Below, in pieces: positions 35,449 through 47,010 of a stretch of DNA of 64,000 nt. The notes beneath the pieces are model-generated. The model did not search any database and was not told the DNA's origin. It saw nothing but the letters and a program-made list of their open reading frames with translations. The position numbers were made by a program, and so were the translations under genes. The stretch lies in contig CM074864.1 in assembly GCA_037501455.1 (NCBI GenBank), forward strand, positions 36,606,001 to 36,670,000, read 5' to 3'. This DNA comes from Lantana camara. Taxonomy: Eukaryota > Streptophyta > Magnoliopsida > Lamiales > Verbenaceae. Numbering within the stretch: the first letter of the stretch is position 1; each line of letters starts with the position of its first letter.

Positions 35449-37883
35449 CCTGAATCATCAAATCCAAATTTGGTTTCAGGATCAATCCTTGATTTAGTTA
35501 TCAATTTCTGAATCTCGGGATCCACAGATTGAGCTTCTATCAATCTCTGCTTCAAAACCGGCTGAACCGAGATATTAGCCAAACGAGCTTCTGAAACCAG
35601 AACCACTGAACCCTGTCTACTATAACCTGTTTCCAAACCTGAAACACTCGCTTTCCTACTCAAAGCATCCGCCACCACATTGGCTTTTCCCGGATGGTAC
35701 TGAATCTTACAATCATAGTCCTCAAGTAACTCTATCCACCTTCTCTGTCTTACATTCAAATCCTTCTGAGTAAACAAATACTTAAGACTCTGGTGGTCGG
35801 TGAACACTTCAAAAGTAATACCATATAGGCAATATCGCCATTTCATCAAAGCAAACACCACCGCGGCGAGTTCCAAGTCATGAGTGGGATAGTTTTTCTC
35901 GTGATCCTTTAACTTCCTTGAGGCGTAGGCTACAACCTTACCATTCTGCATTAACACACAACTGAGACCTTCCTTCGAAGCATCGGTGTAGACTGGGTAG
36001 CCTTCCGAACCCTCGGGTAGGGTTAAAACCAGTGCAGTAGTCAATCTCCCCTTAAGAGTTTGGAAACTCTTCTCACACGCCTCATTCCACTCGAACTTCA
36101 CCTCTTTCTTAGTTAACCGGGTCAACGAGAAGGCAATCTTCGAGAAATCTTTCACAAAGCGCCTATAATACCCTGCCAACCTGAGAAAACTTCTCACTTC
36201 GGAGGCATTCTTCGGTGGTTTCCAAAGCATCACCATTTCAATCTTCGCAGGATCCACTTCTATACCATTCCCTGAAGTGAAGTGACCCAAAAAGGAAACC
36301 CGATCCAACCAGAACTCGCACTTACTGAACTTGGCGAACAATCTGTGCTCCCGAAGTGTAGACAAGACAATACTAAAATGTCGCGCGTGCTCTTCCTCGG
36401 ACCTCGAATACACCAAAATATCATCTATAAAGATGACCACGAATTTATCGAGGTAAGGCCGGAATATTTGGTGCATCATATCCATAAATGCGGCTGGGGC
36501 ATTGGTAAGACCAAAAGGCATGACCACAAACTCGAAATGCCCATATCTCGTGTTGAAACCCGTCTTCGGTATATCTCCCTCCCGGATACGCAATTGGTAA
36601 TACCCTTGCCTTAAATCCAACTTGGAATAAACACTTAAACCTTGCAAGAGATCGAACAGCTCTTCAATGTGAGGAAGCGGGTATTTGTTCTTAACCGTTA
36701 ACCGGTTCAGCTCACGATAGTCAATACACATTCGCAAAGTCCCGTCTTTCTTCTTTACAAATAGGACCGGAGCACCCCACGGAGAAGTGCTCAGACGAAT
36801 GTAACCACACTCTAAGCGCTCGTCCAATTGCGTCTTCAACTCCTTCAACTCGGCTGGAGCCATCCTATAGGGAGATTTCGCATACGGTTCTGCTCCGAGA
36901 TAGAGATCTGTTACAAACTCGACGTCCCGATCCGAAGGTAAAGATCCCAAATTCTCCGGAAACACATCGGGGAATTCCTTCACGATCTCCGTCTCTTCGA
37001 GCTTGGCCTGATGCTTTGGCTTATTCAAAAGGTAGGCCACATAGCCCGTCGCACCGTCCCGGAACAATCTACTTGCTTCCATGAAGGAAATAAACGGGCA
37101 GGTCTTCAACCTCTGACCCGCAAAGACCGTAGAACCCAAAGTCACCCTCTTGGCAAAACAATCCATCATAGCTCGGTAACGGTACAACCAGTCCATACCC
37201 AGAATCACCCCATAATTCTTAATCGGCATCTTGATCAAATCTGCCGGATACTCTTGATCTTCCACAACCACCGGACAACCTCGGTAAACACAATTCGTAG
37301 ATAAAGTACCACCAAGGGGGGAAGAAATAGTAAAGGAATCATCTAGGCAAGCAACAGGCAATAGAAGAGTAGAAGCAAGTCGGGAAGCAATAAATGAATG
37401 CGTTGCTCCCGGATCAAACAATGCATGCAATGGAATGCCATGAATTTGGATAGTACCTTCAACAACGGCGTTGGCATCCACCTCTACATTCTCTTCCTCG
37501 CCCTCCAAAGCATAGGCTCTCGCTTGGATCGGTGCTCTCGGAGGCATCATATTCAACGGTTGGGGAGCTCGAGGCTGAGGTGCTCTCACTTGAGGACAAG
37601 TACTAATCAGATGGCCGGGCTCTCCACACTTATAACATCTCCTTAATTTCTTCCGGTAATTCTCCTCGGTGTGATTGGGACCCTTGCAATAACTACATTG
37701 AATTGGGCCCGGTACAGCTGGTGCCGCTTGTACCGGAGGTCGAGCTTTCTTAATTGAAGTAGTAGGACCTTGGGGTTTGAAAACCGGAGGCCCACTATAG
37801 GATGCAGGCCTCTTCTCCAAATTTGAGCTCGAACCTTGGCCCCAAGAGTAAGTCGGCCTCAATCTTGTGTTGTTAGCTTCCAC
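35394..37883 (-). pseudogene. pol: H Pol, N-terminal frame: nucleocapsid, protease, RT, RNase H
   Basis: The 829-residue frame starts after the gag frameshift. A first zinc knuckle has lost its last Cys (ENY), while the second is complete ([14 protein letters not shown], about 84-97). Protease reads FDPGATHSF at about 156-164. RT has FIDD near residue 485 and looks complete. RNase H (YTDAS) follows, then the linker to integrase. The frame ends abnormally at 35394 because of the 1-bp deletion. Met here is only the first in the shifted frame and not a natural start. Confidence 0.9.
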
Positions 37884-38559
37884 TTTGATCGCCTTCCTCG
37901 TAGCCTTTTTCCCACGTATTCACGGTAGCCGCTTTAAGAGCATTCTGGATCTCATATCTTAAACCATAAATAGAGTTACGAGCCTTCTGGGTATCATCAT
38001 TGGTGATGTGTGGGGCGTACGGTGCAAGTCTCTCAAATTCCAAGATATACTCTTCAACCGATCGATTCCCTTGTCTCAATTCTGTAAATTGCTGAAGTCT
38101 TCTCTCACGAGAACTTGGTGGAACATACTTGTGATGAAACTCTCTTACAAAGCATTCCCAATCAAACTCTTCTCCATTCTTCTCCAATCGAGCTCTCATA
38201 GCCTTGAGCCAATTGGACGCGGGGCCTTGAACAAACCGGGCCGTACAAGCAGCTTTCTCATGCGAAGGGGCGGGGAAAATTTCCCAAATTCCCGCGACTT
38301 CTGACAACCACTCTTCGGCTTGGATGTCATCTCCTCCATACCACTTAGGTGGATTGTTGTTTCTGAACTCCTTAAAGGCCGGGGTTACGTGCCCACCTTG
38401 TCCTTCCCATGGTGGATTATTTCTCTGATTCTGTTGAAGCTGGTTCAAAAGAGCCTACACAATATTCTCAGCATTCATCGGATGAGGTGGTGGTGCTTGT
38501 GGAGGGGGTTGATTAAGATCAGGAGTCTGCTCCCTATCTGCTCTCCTTCTTGGAGGCAT
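37876..38559 (-). pseudogene. gag: H Gag, with amber codon 35 and a 1-bp insertion
   Basis: The start is ATG at 38559..38557 (MPPRRRADRE). Codon 35 is TAG (38457..38455); the context suggests a former Gln. From about 38448 to 37915 the Gag fold is well kept (WYGGDDIQAEEWL, WECFVREFHHKYVPP, YILEFERLAPYAP, NTW). An extra A in a run of five (37906..37910) shifts the frame soon after NTW, so gag stops at about 37876 and the nucleocapsid continues in the next frame. Confidence 0.88.
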
Positions 38560-38747
38560 CCTGAAAATACACAAATCAAGAAATATCGATACATGGGGTT
38601 CAGTTTATGATCAGAAAGTCAATTATCACAAATTTAAACAAATAAGTCACATAGAGATATAGATGAATGCAAATAGTCACGTACTCCTAAACCGAACGAC
38701 CTAGATAGACTCAACACGACTCCAGAGCTCCGATTTTGCAACCGAGA

Positions 38748-38759
38748 GCTCTGATACCA
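38748..38759 (-). other. Primer-binding site of H (tRNA-Met initiator)
   Basis: Sense TGGTATCAGAGC, 8 bp after the 5' LTR. Confidence 0.92.
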
Positions 38760-39255
38760 CACAAGGATGTAACACCCCCGAAGCGAAGGGTGCCACATCC
38801 CCCGCACTAAGGTCTAACACGAGTAACAAAATAGGGAGTTCGTACCCGTATCAAACCGTAGCGAACGGGAGACACACAAAACTCACACTCTCGCTAGGCG
38901 GCCTAGACCCTCAAGAACTGCGAAAATTAAAATCAGAGTAGCGGAAGCAATTCATAAGCTAACAAAATTCCCAAGATCACATATATACATATCAAAATGG
39001 GGGAGGGTCAAGTATTCCAGTTACCAACTAGATCATATACAAAATGTCCAATGCCATCACGGCCAGAATAGCAGAAGTGTATACCGAATACATAATCCTA
39101 AAATACCTAAGCAAAAGAAGTAGTAATCCACTACGATGCATGAAGACTCAAGCTAAACCACAATTGAACTCCCAAAAGACAGTTGCCGCCTAGCTTGACT
39201 CGGAAGAACCTACAAACTCGAAAGAAAGGAAACAGGGGAAAACAACAACGAGGGT

Positions 39256-39306
39256 TAGTCCTAGTGACTAGTGAGGGGGCTAACTCACGCACCCGATATA
39301 TATATA
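39256..39306 (-). promoter_or_regulatory. TATA box and R-region stem-loop, H 5' LTR
   Basis: Same elements as at 31683..31733: TATA run 39306..39296, stem TAGTC/GACTA at 39270..39256. With I inserted upstream in this LTR the promoter may be altered. Confidence 0.6.
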
Positions 39307-40353
39307 GTGCAATGCAACTAAGTAAAACGAAAGGATCCGTGAACCGAGAGTGGTTTTTGCAAGCTAAAGTAGTTCCCGTGATATAGATATACATAGGTTA
39401 AAGGAAAGGTACAAGGCCAAAAGCCAAACTCCAAGTTTTAGGTGAATTAAGAATCCACTCTCGTTCTATAGATCATACAAAGCTAAACCAACTCGGCGAG
39501 TACGAGTCACACATATCCCAACTTCCATAGATGAGGATCAAAGCAAAACAAAACAAATCAGAATCCATCCCTAACACCGGTTGATAGAAGGGTTGATCGG
39601 CCCTAACTATCCACATACACAGACGAGACAAGGTTTAATTACTACCTTGAAACCTTCGACGATTGCTTCCGTCGGCTCAAGAGAAACACCCTTCCTCAAC
39701 CTCCCAAGGTTGGGTGAAACTCTCAAATGAAGGTGTTGATGGAAGAGCTCGGCGACCCCTCGGCCGTCCCGAGATACCATACCACACTCCGGGGCCCAAA
39801 CAGATCACAGAAATCACACAGACATATCTCAGAGCTTATCTTTCAAAGCCACATCTCGCATACACACACACACTTCCACCAAGCTAAACTTTTCAATCAA
39901 AGGCAAAATAGCTTATATACTTATACAAAACGTTTTTCAACCCTTGGGATGTAGCACCCGGAAAGCTAGGCGCTACATCCCCCGCACTATAGGCTCAATC
40001 CACATATGAAACGGGCAATTCATACATGAACCGAAACTATAGCGAACGGGAGACAATAAAAAAAAACAACAGCTAGGTGGGTACCCTCAATTAAAACCAA
40101 AACAACTCAGAGCAATATAATAGCGGAAGCAAAAGCATTCAATACATATAGATACCATATTTACATATTTACTTATAGGTACCGACAATTCCTTTGAATA
40201 CAATATCAATCCCGAATATTTCAAGATATACTACAAAAGTAATTAGTATCAACACATGTACAAAGTATGAAAGTGTAGTGCTAGACCCGAATAAAAGACA
40301 CGAGACTCTAATCCCCGCCTAGCACGAACCTACAAAACTGAAAAGTTGAGGTG

Positions 40354-40388
40354 TCAGTCCAACACGGACTGAGTGAGGGGTATAAATA
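40354..40388 (-). promoter_or_regulatory. TATA box and R-region stem-loop, LTR I
   Basis: Sense TATTTATA (40388..40381), then CCCCTCAC and stem TCAGTCC / GGACTGA with loop GTGTT (40372..40354), seven perfect pairs. Confidence 0.6.
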
Positions 40389-41302
40389 AGTATAAGCACA
40401 ATTACCATGCAATTTATAACCTCGGGTAAGATTTTAGAAAGAAAACAAAATAAGTTTAAAAAAGCAAGAAATTCCCGCCCGAGATTATAACAATTCAATT
40501 TACAGTTAACAATCAATTCAAGCAATCAGTGGCCCGGCGAGTGAGGGTAAAACTCCAACCTTTCTCCGATAGTGTACAATATTCAATTAATTAATGAATT
40601 AGGTGATCACACAAACAGTTCCGTTCACAATTAGCAATTTCAATCAATAAATCCTTCTTCCTCCGGGTGATGGCGGGCTTGCAAGACCCAACCATCCAAT
40701 CATGGTGTACGTCGGGAACATGACTCCCATGTACGGGATTTCTTCCTCCACCAAACCTCCTGGTGGATTCAGATGTGATCCCACAATGGTGAGGATAGTG
40801 CAAGAGTTACCCGTCAGCCCTTGCTTTCCCGGTTGGCTCAATACACTACCCTCGGGCCCAACGTGAACAATAGTTACTCGCCAAACAATCAATCCGTCAA
40901 TCAATCAATCAATCAATTTTCGTGAAATCATTTGAAAATCATAAGGTTTAAAAACTATAGATATATAGATACGTTTTGGCCTAAAATCACATAAGGGTTG
41001 TAAGGGTTCTATATATCTAGAATTTAAACCTCACCTTGACAAACCACCCAAAAAAGAAGCAAGAGAGCACCCTACCGAGCGGGCTCCTCGAAACCGGGAC
41101 CGTGATCTGTGCAACAAGGATAAATGTGAAATAAGACTCGACTCGAATGAACCAATTATGACGAATGGCAATGTCATGCACCAATATGTTATGCGATAAC
41201 GATTTAATGAATGCCAAATAAGAGCATGATTATCAATAAACCAAGTATATATCGCATACACGTACAACCATGCACGCCAAACAATATGCATGAAAACAGA
41301 GG

Positions 41303-41515
41303 GTGACACGCCCGTGTCACAAAAATACACTAAGCCGTGATAACCCCGTGTCACGGTACAGCGAACCAAAAGCGTGAAAAGGAAGGTGACACGCCCGTGT
41401 CACCAAAACAAGGCAAGCCGTGACACCCCCGTGTCACGGTACAGAAAAACCAAACCAGCCAAGCTGCACCCCCGTGTCACCCAACACAAAGCAAAGATGA
41501 CACGCCCGTGTCATC
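41303..41515 (-). repeat. GTGACACG-type palindrome array, LTR I
   Basis: Dyads at 41303..41320 (GTGACAC/GTGTCAC), 41335..41356 (imperfect), 41385..41404 (GGTGACACGCCCGTGTCACC), 41418..41439 (11-bp arms CCGTGACACCC type) and 41496..41515 (GATGACACGCCCGTGTCATC). In the last the outer arm changed on both sides. H carries a related array. Confidence 0.85.
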
Positions 41516-42960
41516 TGTGCGTGACAAAAAAACATGGCAGAAAACAGGGGTTTCCATGCAAAACTCACCCCAAACCAATAAATCCCAAAATGCAACCATA
41601 ATAAATGTTGAAACACCTCATATATGCATCATACTTCAAGTATTCATCAATTCAACCAAGAGATAAACATCAAAGCATCAAGAATTTCTCATGAAAACCC
41701 CAAAAATATACATGCTTTCCAACCTTCATATAACTTCATGTTTTATGCAAGAAATGAAGGGAAAAAGACCTAAACATGCTTCTAGTCAAGAATAACCATG
41801 AAAGCATCAATCAATCATCAAACCCTACTCAACCAAATAATCAAGAGTTCAAGCAATGCTTCCATATATACCTTGAAATGAAGGAAAAGAAATGATGAGG
41901 TGAAGATGTGATGATGTTGATGATCTTAGCTCCAAAGTTCTTCAATTATAGCTTGAGATTAGATGAAATCTTCCTTCCTCTCTTGAATGTGTAATTACCG
42001 TTTCTTAGTGTATGTGTGTGTGTGTGTGATGTTCTTGGATGAAAATGTATGTATGAGCAAGTGATGGAAGAGATACATATACTAGACATATTATATCATC
42101 CACTAACAAGCCTAATACCAACCTAATTGCATAATAGTCCCTCATGCATTTAAATGAGTGCAATCAAGTATCATCTCTTCACCCAAGATCATTTAACTCT
42201 AAACCATGCTATGCAATTAGGTCCATAAATTTATGAGATGATCTATTAAAGTCGTATAAGATAATTAAGCACATTATCACTTAATTCACGAATTTCACAT
42301 TCAAACCAATTCATATAAATACATAGAAATGTATAATGCACACAATAATATAATGAAATCATAATAAGCAAGTAAATATATAAACTTAAACCCCCAACTC
42401 CCGACGACCCGTACGTGGCGTGCTTACTTGAACTTTCAGAATTTGGGGCGTTACACGCAACATACGTATCATGCACTTATTTACCATATATTATACGTAT
42501 TCGCATGCGAGGTTTCAAATCAAATAGGGTTATAGGTCGAGTAACTAAAAGAACAAAAACCTCACCTTGTCACGGACGTAGTGGAGACAAAAAGGGGAAA
42601 CCGGACACCTATGGAGCAAGCTCGTCCTCAACAGGAAGGTCCTCTGAACAAGACAAACAACAAGGAACACTCTTAGACTCAATCTGAACCACATTGACGC
42701 TCGGTACATGAATATGCATGCTTATGATGCAAATTATATGAAATGAGTTCTTGATATACCATTTACGAGCAAATAAGACACATAAGACCATATATCACAA
42801 AGGAGAACGTAATTCAAGTCAAAAATTCATAACATAAGGTTTACCATATAATATAACAAGTTAATGAAGCATACAAGTCATAGACAAGACAAGAAAGCTA
42901 ACTAAAAGCATTGAAAAGGAAGCAAAACCATGCAAAGACGGGCGAAAAATGAGGATCCTT

Positions 42961-43099
42961 AGGGGACACGCCCGTGCCCCCCTGGAAGAGCAAACTGAGA
43001 CACCCCTGTGTCTCAGTACAGCAGACGAACAACGGGATCCAGAAGGTGACACGCCCGTGTCACCAATAAGGAGCAAACCGAGACACCCCCGTGTCTCGG
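42961..43099 (-). repeat. GTGACACG-type palindrome array, H 5' LTR
   Basis: Same order as in the H 3' LTR, with GGTGACACGCCCGTGTCACC at 43045..43064 and the CGAGACA/TGTCTCG dyad ending at 43098. Confidence 0.8.
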
Positions 43100-44147
43100 T
43101 ACAGCGAGAACCATGCAACCCGTACCCCCGTGTCAGGAGGAGTGACGCAAACAACTCCAACACTTAAAGAAAATCCATACAATTAAAAAGGGAAGACTAA
43201 GGAATTATAATTATGCATTAAGCTCAAATAATTCACAAGGAAACATGCTAAAGAATTCAAAATCCACCAAACTCTTACTATTCATGTGGTATGCTCATTC
43301 TCATGAAATTCAAATATAAAGCTCAACATATTACACTCAATAGAACCACACAAGCTTTGAGAACTCAAAAATATGCTTACCTTCAAAATTTGAGAAGAAA
43401 TGGAGGAGTAGATTGGCCAAAATCTTCAAAAATGCAATAGTGATCCTCCTCTTCCTTGGTTTCTCTTTGGAGCTGAATTTGGGGAACTTTTCTTGCTTCC
43501 TTGGGAGATGTTGCACGAAATGGAATAGAGACAAAGGGTATAAGCTGAATTTAGATCATTAACCAAGGTTAAGGAAAGGTTTGGTTAAGTCTAGGTGTCC
43601 ACAAGTATTGACTAGTCAACAAAGGAGGGCTATCAAGCAACAAGGGCTCGTTCCGGTCGATTTCTGAGGGACCAAATGGTCTTAAAAAAGTGTGAGGATA
43701 GGTTCGAAAGCTTGCAAATCTCGTCACAAGTCCAACGTCTCTTCCGGAATTCGAATCCGAATTCCCTACCTCAAGATATGACGCCCGGAACCCGAGGTGC
43801 GCTAAATGCCCTTTAACCATCCCCTAGGTTCCGAAAAACAAAACGAGCACAAAGGCACACCAAACACAACCCGAAACACCAAACGAGCATGCTAACATGT
43901 AAATAACTCACATAGGTCACGTATACCAAGAATTCATAAAAGTCGGGATCAAAGAAGGGCACGTACGAAACAAAATTACAAGCGAAAGGGCATAACCGTT
44001 CAAAAATTCAAATAGAAATTAAGCGAGTAAGATCAATTAATTAAGAGCATTAAAAGCAATGAAAGGGATAATTAAATAAATAATAATGCATTTAACACCC
44101 CGTAAATGCATACCTGTAGACCCGAAAGGTCGGGATGTTACACATTG

Positions 44148-44593
44148 TCTTTTCCTATTGAGTTAAGGTTCAAGCAAGGGGATCCGGAAAAGAGGAATCA
44201 AGCTTGGAAATCATTTACAAGATTTGGGAGGTTGAAAAAAAAAAAAAAAGAGAAGAAGAAAAATTTCAAAGATGTTTAGGCCGGGAATTCTTGCAACAAG
44301 GAAGGGGTATTCTCGAGGAGTTGATGAGGAAGTGGCTTCAGAGATTACCAACTATGATATGATTGAATTAGAAGATATGGAACAACAAATGGAAATAATA
44401 AAGAAAGGCGAGGTGATAATTAGGGTGAATAGCGGAAGCATCGTTGGAGATTAATTTCTTGAGAAGTATTTGAATTCAAGCATTCTAATCTCGGGGTATC
44501 AAGTTACACAAGGGGTTATTAGGAAGGTTTTAATCGAGGAATCAATCATGGGAGGTTCGGGAATCATTTAGAAATTTATAATCGGAAAGTGTC
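44148..44593 (+). other. D internal region, segment 2
   Basis: The sequence continues D after the H TSD and is collinear with E near 62850..63500. It contains a run of about 17 A (44235..44251) and one 60-codon frame at 44272..44454 (MFRPGILATRKGYSRG...). The corresponding E sequence does not keep that frame, so I do not call it a gene. It ends with the C TSD GTGTC (44589..44593). Confidence 0.7.
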
Positions 44594-44731
44594 TGTAGCA
44601 CCCGAGCGCAAGGTACCACATCCCCCGCACCGAGACCCGACCCGAATATGAAATGAACAATCCATACCCGAGCTAAATCACGGCGAACGGGGACAAACAC
44701 ACACTCTAGGCTAGGCGGGACTAACCCTTGA

Positions 44732-44889
44732 ACCATAAAATCAGAGTTAAACATTAAAGCGGAAGCAATAACTGAACATATATCATATATATATACCATG
44801 AGCATCATGAACCATAAAATCAGAGTTAAACATTAAAGCGGAAGCAATGACTGAACATATATCATATATATATACCATTAGTATCAAAG
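44732..44889. repeat. 79-bp direct tandem duplication in LTR C
   Basis: Two copies beginning 'accataaaat' at 44732 and 44811. The same pair is in the other LTR (51880 and 51959), so the duplication predates insertion. Confidence 0.85.
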
Positions 44890-45098
44890 CTCCAAAAATA
44901 ATTCATATACAACATCACATGCCATCACGGCTCAAAACATATGCGCTCCATAACAATATTCACATACAATGATCAAATGTAAGAGTATGCAAGTGTAAGA
45001 CCAAAATACAAGAGCTAGAGACGAATGCAAGACCTATGACTCGAATTCTCGTCTAGCTCCTTGACACCTGCATAAAACAACTGAAAACCAAACGGGTT

Positions 45099-45147
45099 CA
45101 GTCCAAAAGGGACTGGTGGGTATAAAAATAGGGTGTAAATATAATAT
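45099..45147 (-). promoter_or_regulatory. TATA-like box and R-region stem-loop, C 3' LTR
   Basis: Sense TATTATATTTA near 45147..45136, then stem CAGTCC / GGACTG with loop CTTTT (45115..45099), 32 nt from the TATA start. Confidence 0.55.
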
Positions 45148-45364
45148 GCAACGGTATTTAAACAATCACATGCAAGTTATAATCCCTAGTGAGGTTTTTA
45201 AAGAATTTCCCAAGTGGGTGAATAGGAATCATCAAAAGGGATTATAACGAATCATTAATGTTAGGTCATTATTGGCCCGGCGAGTGGGCATGCATTATCT
45301 CCAACCAACACCTTGTGTAAATCATTTAAACATTCATTCATTTTACGAACTGAAATAAAAACAG

Positions 45365-45521
45365 GGGTCGCGGCCGCAACCCATTTTCTTCATGAAATGG
45401 TAGCGGCCGCTACCCTATTTTTCAGCAAATTTCCTTCCAATTAACCAGAATACGTGAGCAGCTGAAATAGGGGTCGCGGGCACGACTCTAAATACAAGGG
45501 AAGAAGTCGCGGCCGCTACCC
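45365..45521 (-). repeat. GGTAGCGGCCGCTACC-type palindrome array, C 3' LTR
   Basis: GGGTCGCGGCCGCAACCC (45365..45382), perfect GGTAGCGGCCGCTACC (45399..45414), a GTCGCGGGCACGAC dyad near 45471..45486, and a mixed unit GTCGCGGCCGCTAC near 45506..45519. Confidence 0.75.
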
Positions 45522-46995
45522 TGTGCAAGACAGCAAAAATGACGCAGCAATCACAGCAGAAAAACAGAGCAACATCAATCACTCTCCAACCAACATACTC
45601 AGTTAAGATAAGGTCACAAATATGCAATAAAACTCAGCAAAAATCAGGCCCCAAACAATCCTCAAAACGTAGCAGCAGCAACACGAAGGAAGAAGGGGGG
45701 AAAAACTCCATTTTCATTCAAAATTCATTAATGGTAACTCAACCAATTCTCAACTACCAGCTAATACATCACCATAAATGCAAAGAAGAGATCAAAACAA
45801 TCATATCCATGCTTGGAATCAATCAAATTCAAAAAGAATTGAAAGAGATCAACCTATGAACCCATGACCTAAGTATCTTTCAAGGCAGCCATATATCCAT
45901 GAAACCATGATCAAAATTAGGGATGAATGAATGAAAATGACTCATATTGGATGCATAATACAACCCTAAGCTTACCTTGTGGATTAATGGAGGTTTGGAA
46001 GAGATTTGAACTTGAATCTCCAAGGATTGGCTTGAGCTACGGGATTTTCTGGAACAGAGGAAGAATGGCTGAATTTCTCTAAGTGCTGAGGGTTATCTCG
46101 GCTTGGGGTGGTTAAGGCTGCTTAGAGGGTTGAGTTAGGGTTTCATAGCATCAAACCATGGTTAATTTGATCGAGGTTTGAACAAGATATGGTCATTTTA
46201 GTAGGTTGTGCCAGATTTGCTGTCCGTTACGTGTTTCGGTCGAATTTCGGAGGTCCAAATAACTTTGGAAAAATATAAGGCTAAGTTCACTAAACTTGAA
46301 TTTCCGTTGCAAGTTCAGCGAAGTTGACGAAACTCGAATCCGAGTTTCCTAGCTCAAGATATTAAATACGGAACCAAGGGTGCGCTAATTGCTCGTTAGC
46401 CCCCGTTTTGGATTCCAAAATTAAAATAAATTCGAAACTCATACAAATGACCCCGAAAATACAAAACGAACATATATTCATATACAAGACACGTATAAGT
46501 CCAACATATTAAATTTTCACAAAATTTTAGTATCAATTCATATAGAAACGAAGCCCGTAAATGTCACTCATAAGCAATGTAACAATAAAATTCCACAACA
46601 TATACAAATAAATATAAAATTTACATTCAAATATATATTATAAATAAAATGCATGCATTCATCATACTTTGAAAAACAAAATGCATGACTTAAATTCATA
46701 ATTAAATTGTAATCATAGTGCGCGAATTAATACATACTTAATCAAAGTGGTACCAATTTACTTAATTAAAACAATTACACGATTTAATATATAGATATAA
46801 TTAATAACATTAGAATTTATATATCAACTAATTCATACATATATAATATTGATTAACGTAATATATATATAATAATTAACATTTAATATATTTAAAATAA
46901 AATTAAATATATAAAACACGTATAAATAATTATTTCGCGCAATTTTGGTAAACACATACGTCATACCTGTACGGCCGAAAAGTTGGGGCGTCACA

Positions 46996-47010
46996 ACCTC
47001 TCCCCCTTAG
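46996..47010 (-). other. Polypurine tract of C
   Basis: Sense CTAAGGGGGAGAGGT directly before the 3' LTR. Confidence 0.85.

Larger units (their letters stand above)
39950..42455 (-). mobile_element. I: solo LTR inside H 5' LTR, without TSD
   Basis: Sense start TGTAACGCCCC (right end 42455), sense end CGGGTGCTACA (39950). At 2,506 bp it accounts for the whole length difference between the H LTRs. The flanks (ctTGGGA / CGCAAc) are not duplicates, and the 3' LTR of H shows that about 16 bp of host sequence is missing around it. It carries its own stem-loop and palindrome array and an AATC run near 40888..40917. No coding content. Confidence 0.85.
31197..44142 (-). mobile_element. H: Tekay-type chromovirus with few lesions
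   Basis: LTRs lie at 31197..34066 and 38768..44142; the right one is enlarged by the solo LTR I. The TSD CATTG is at 31192..31196 and 44143..44147. Minus-strand order is LTR, primer site, gag, pol, polypurine tract, LTR. Lesions I can see are one stop in gag, one 1-bp insertion at the gag/nucleocapsid border and one 1-bp deletion in integrase. LTR bodies are 2,870 and 2,869 bp after removing I. H is nested in D. Confidence 0.92.
38768..44142 (-). repeat. H 5' LTR, interrupted by solo LTR I
   Basis: Parts 38768..39949 and 42456..44142 match the 3' LTR closely. The stem-loop is at 39256..39270 and the palindrome array at 42961..43099. Non-coding. Confidence 0.9.
44594..46995 (-). repeat. C 3' LTR with 1.25-kb deletion
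   Basis: Compared with the 5' LTR it lacks the segment equivalent to about 52489..53740, joined at a short ATTCA match near 45340. It contains a 79-bp tandem duplication (44732..44889), a palindrome array (45365..45521) and an AT-rich head. The B LTR contains sequence from the deleted part, so the long form is ancestral. Confidence 0.88.

Noticed and set aside
41374..41601. Basic protein frame in LTR I
   Set aside because: It is a translation of the GTGACAC palindrome array with no homology.
44272..44454. Small protein of 60 residues in D
   Set aside because: The matching part of E does not keep the frame; likely chance.
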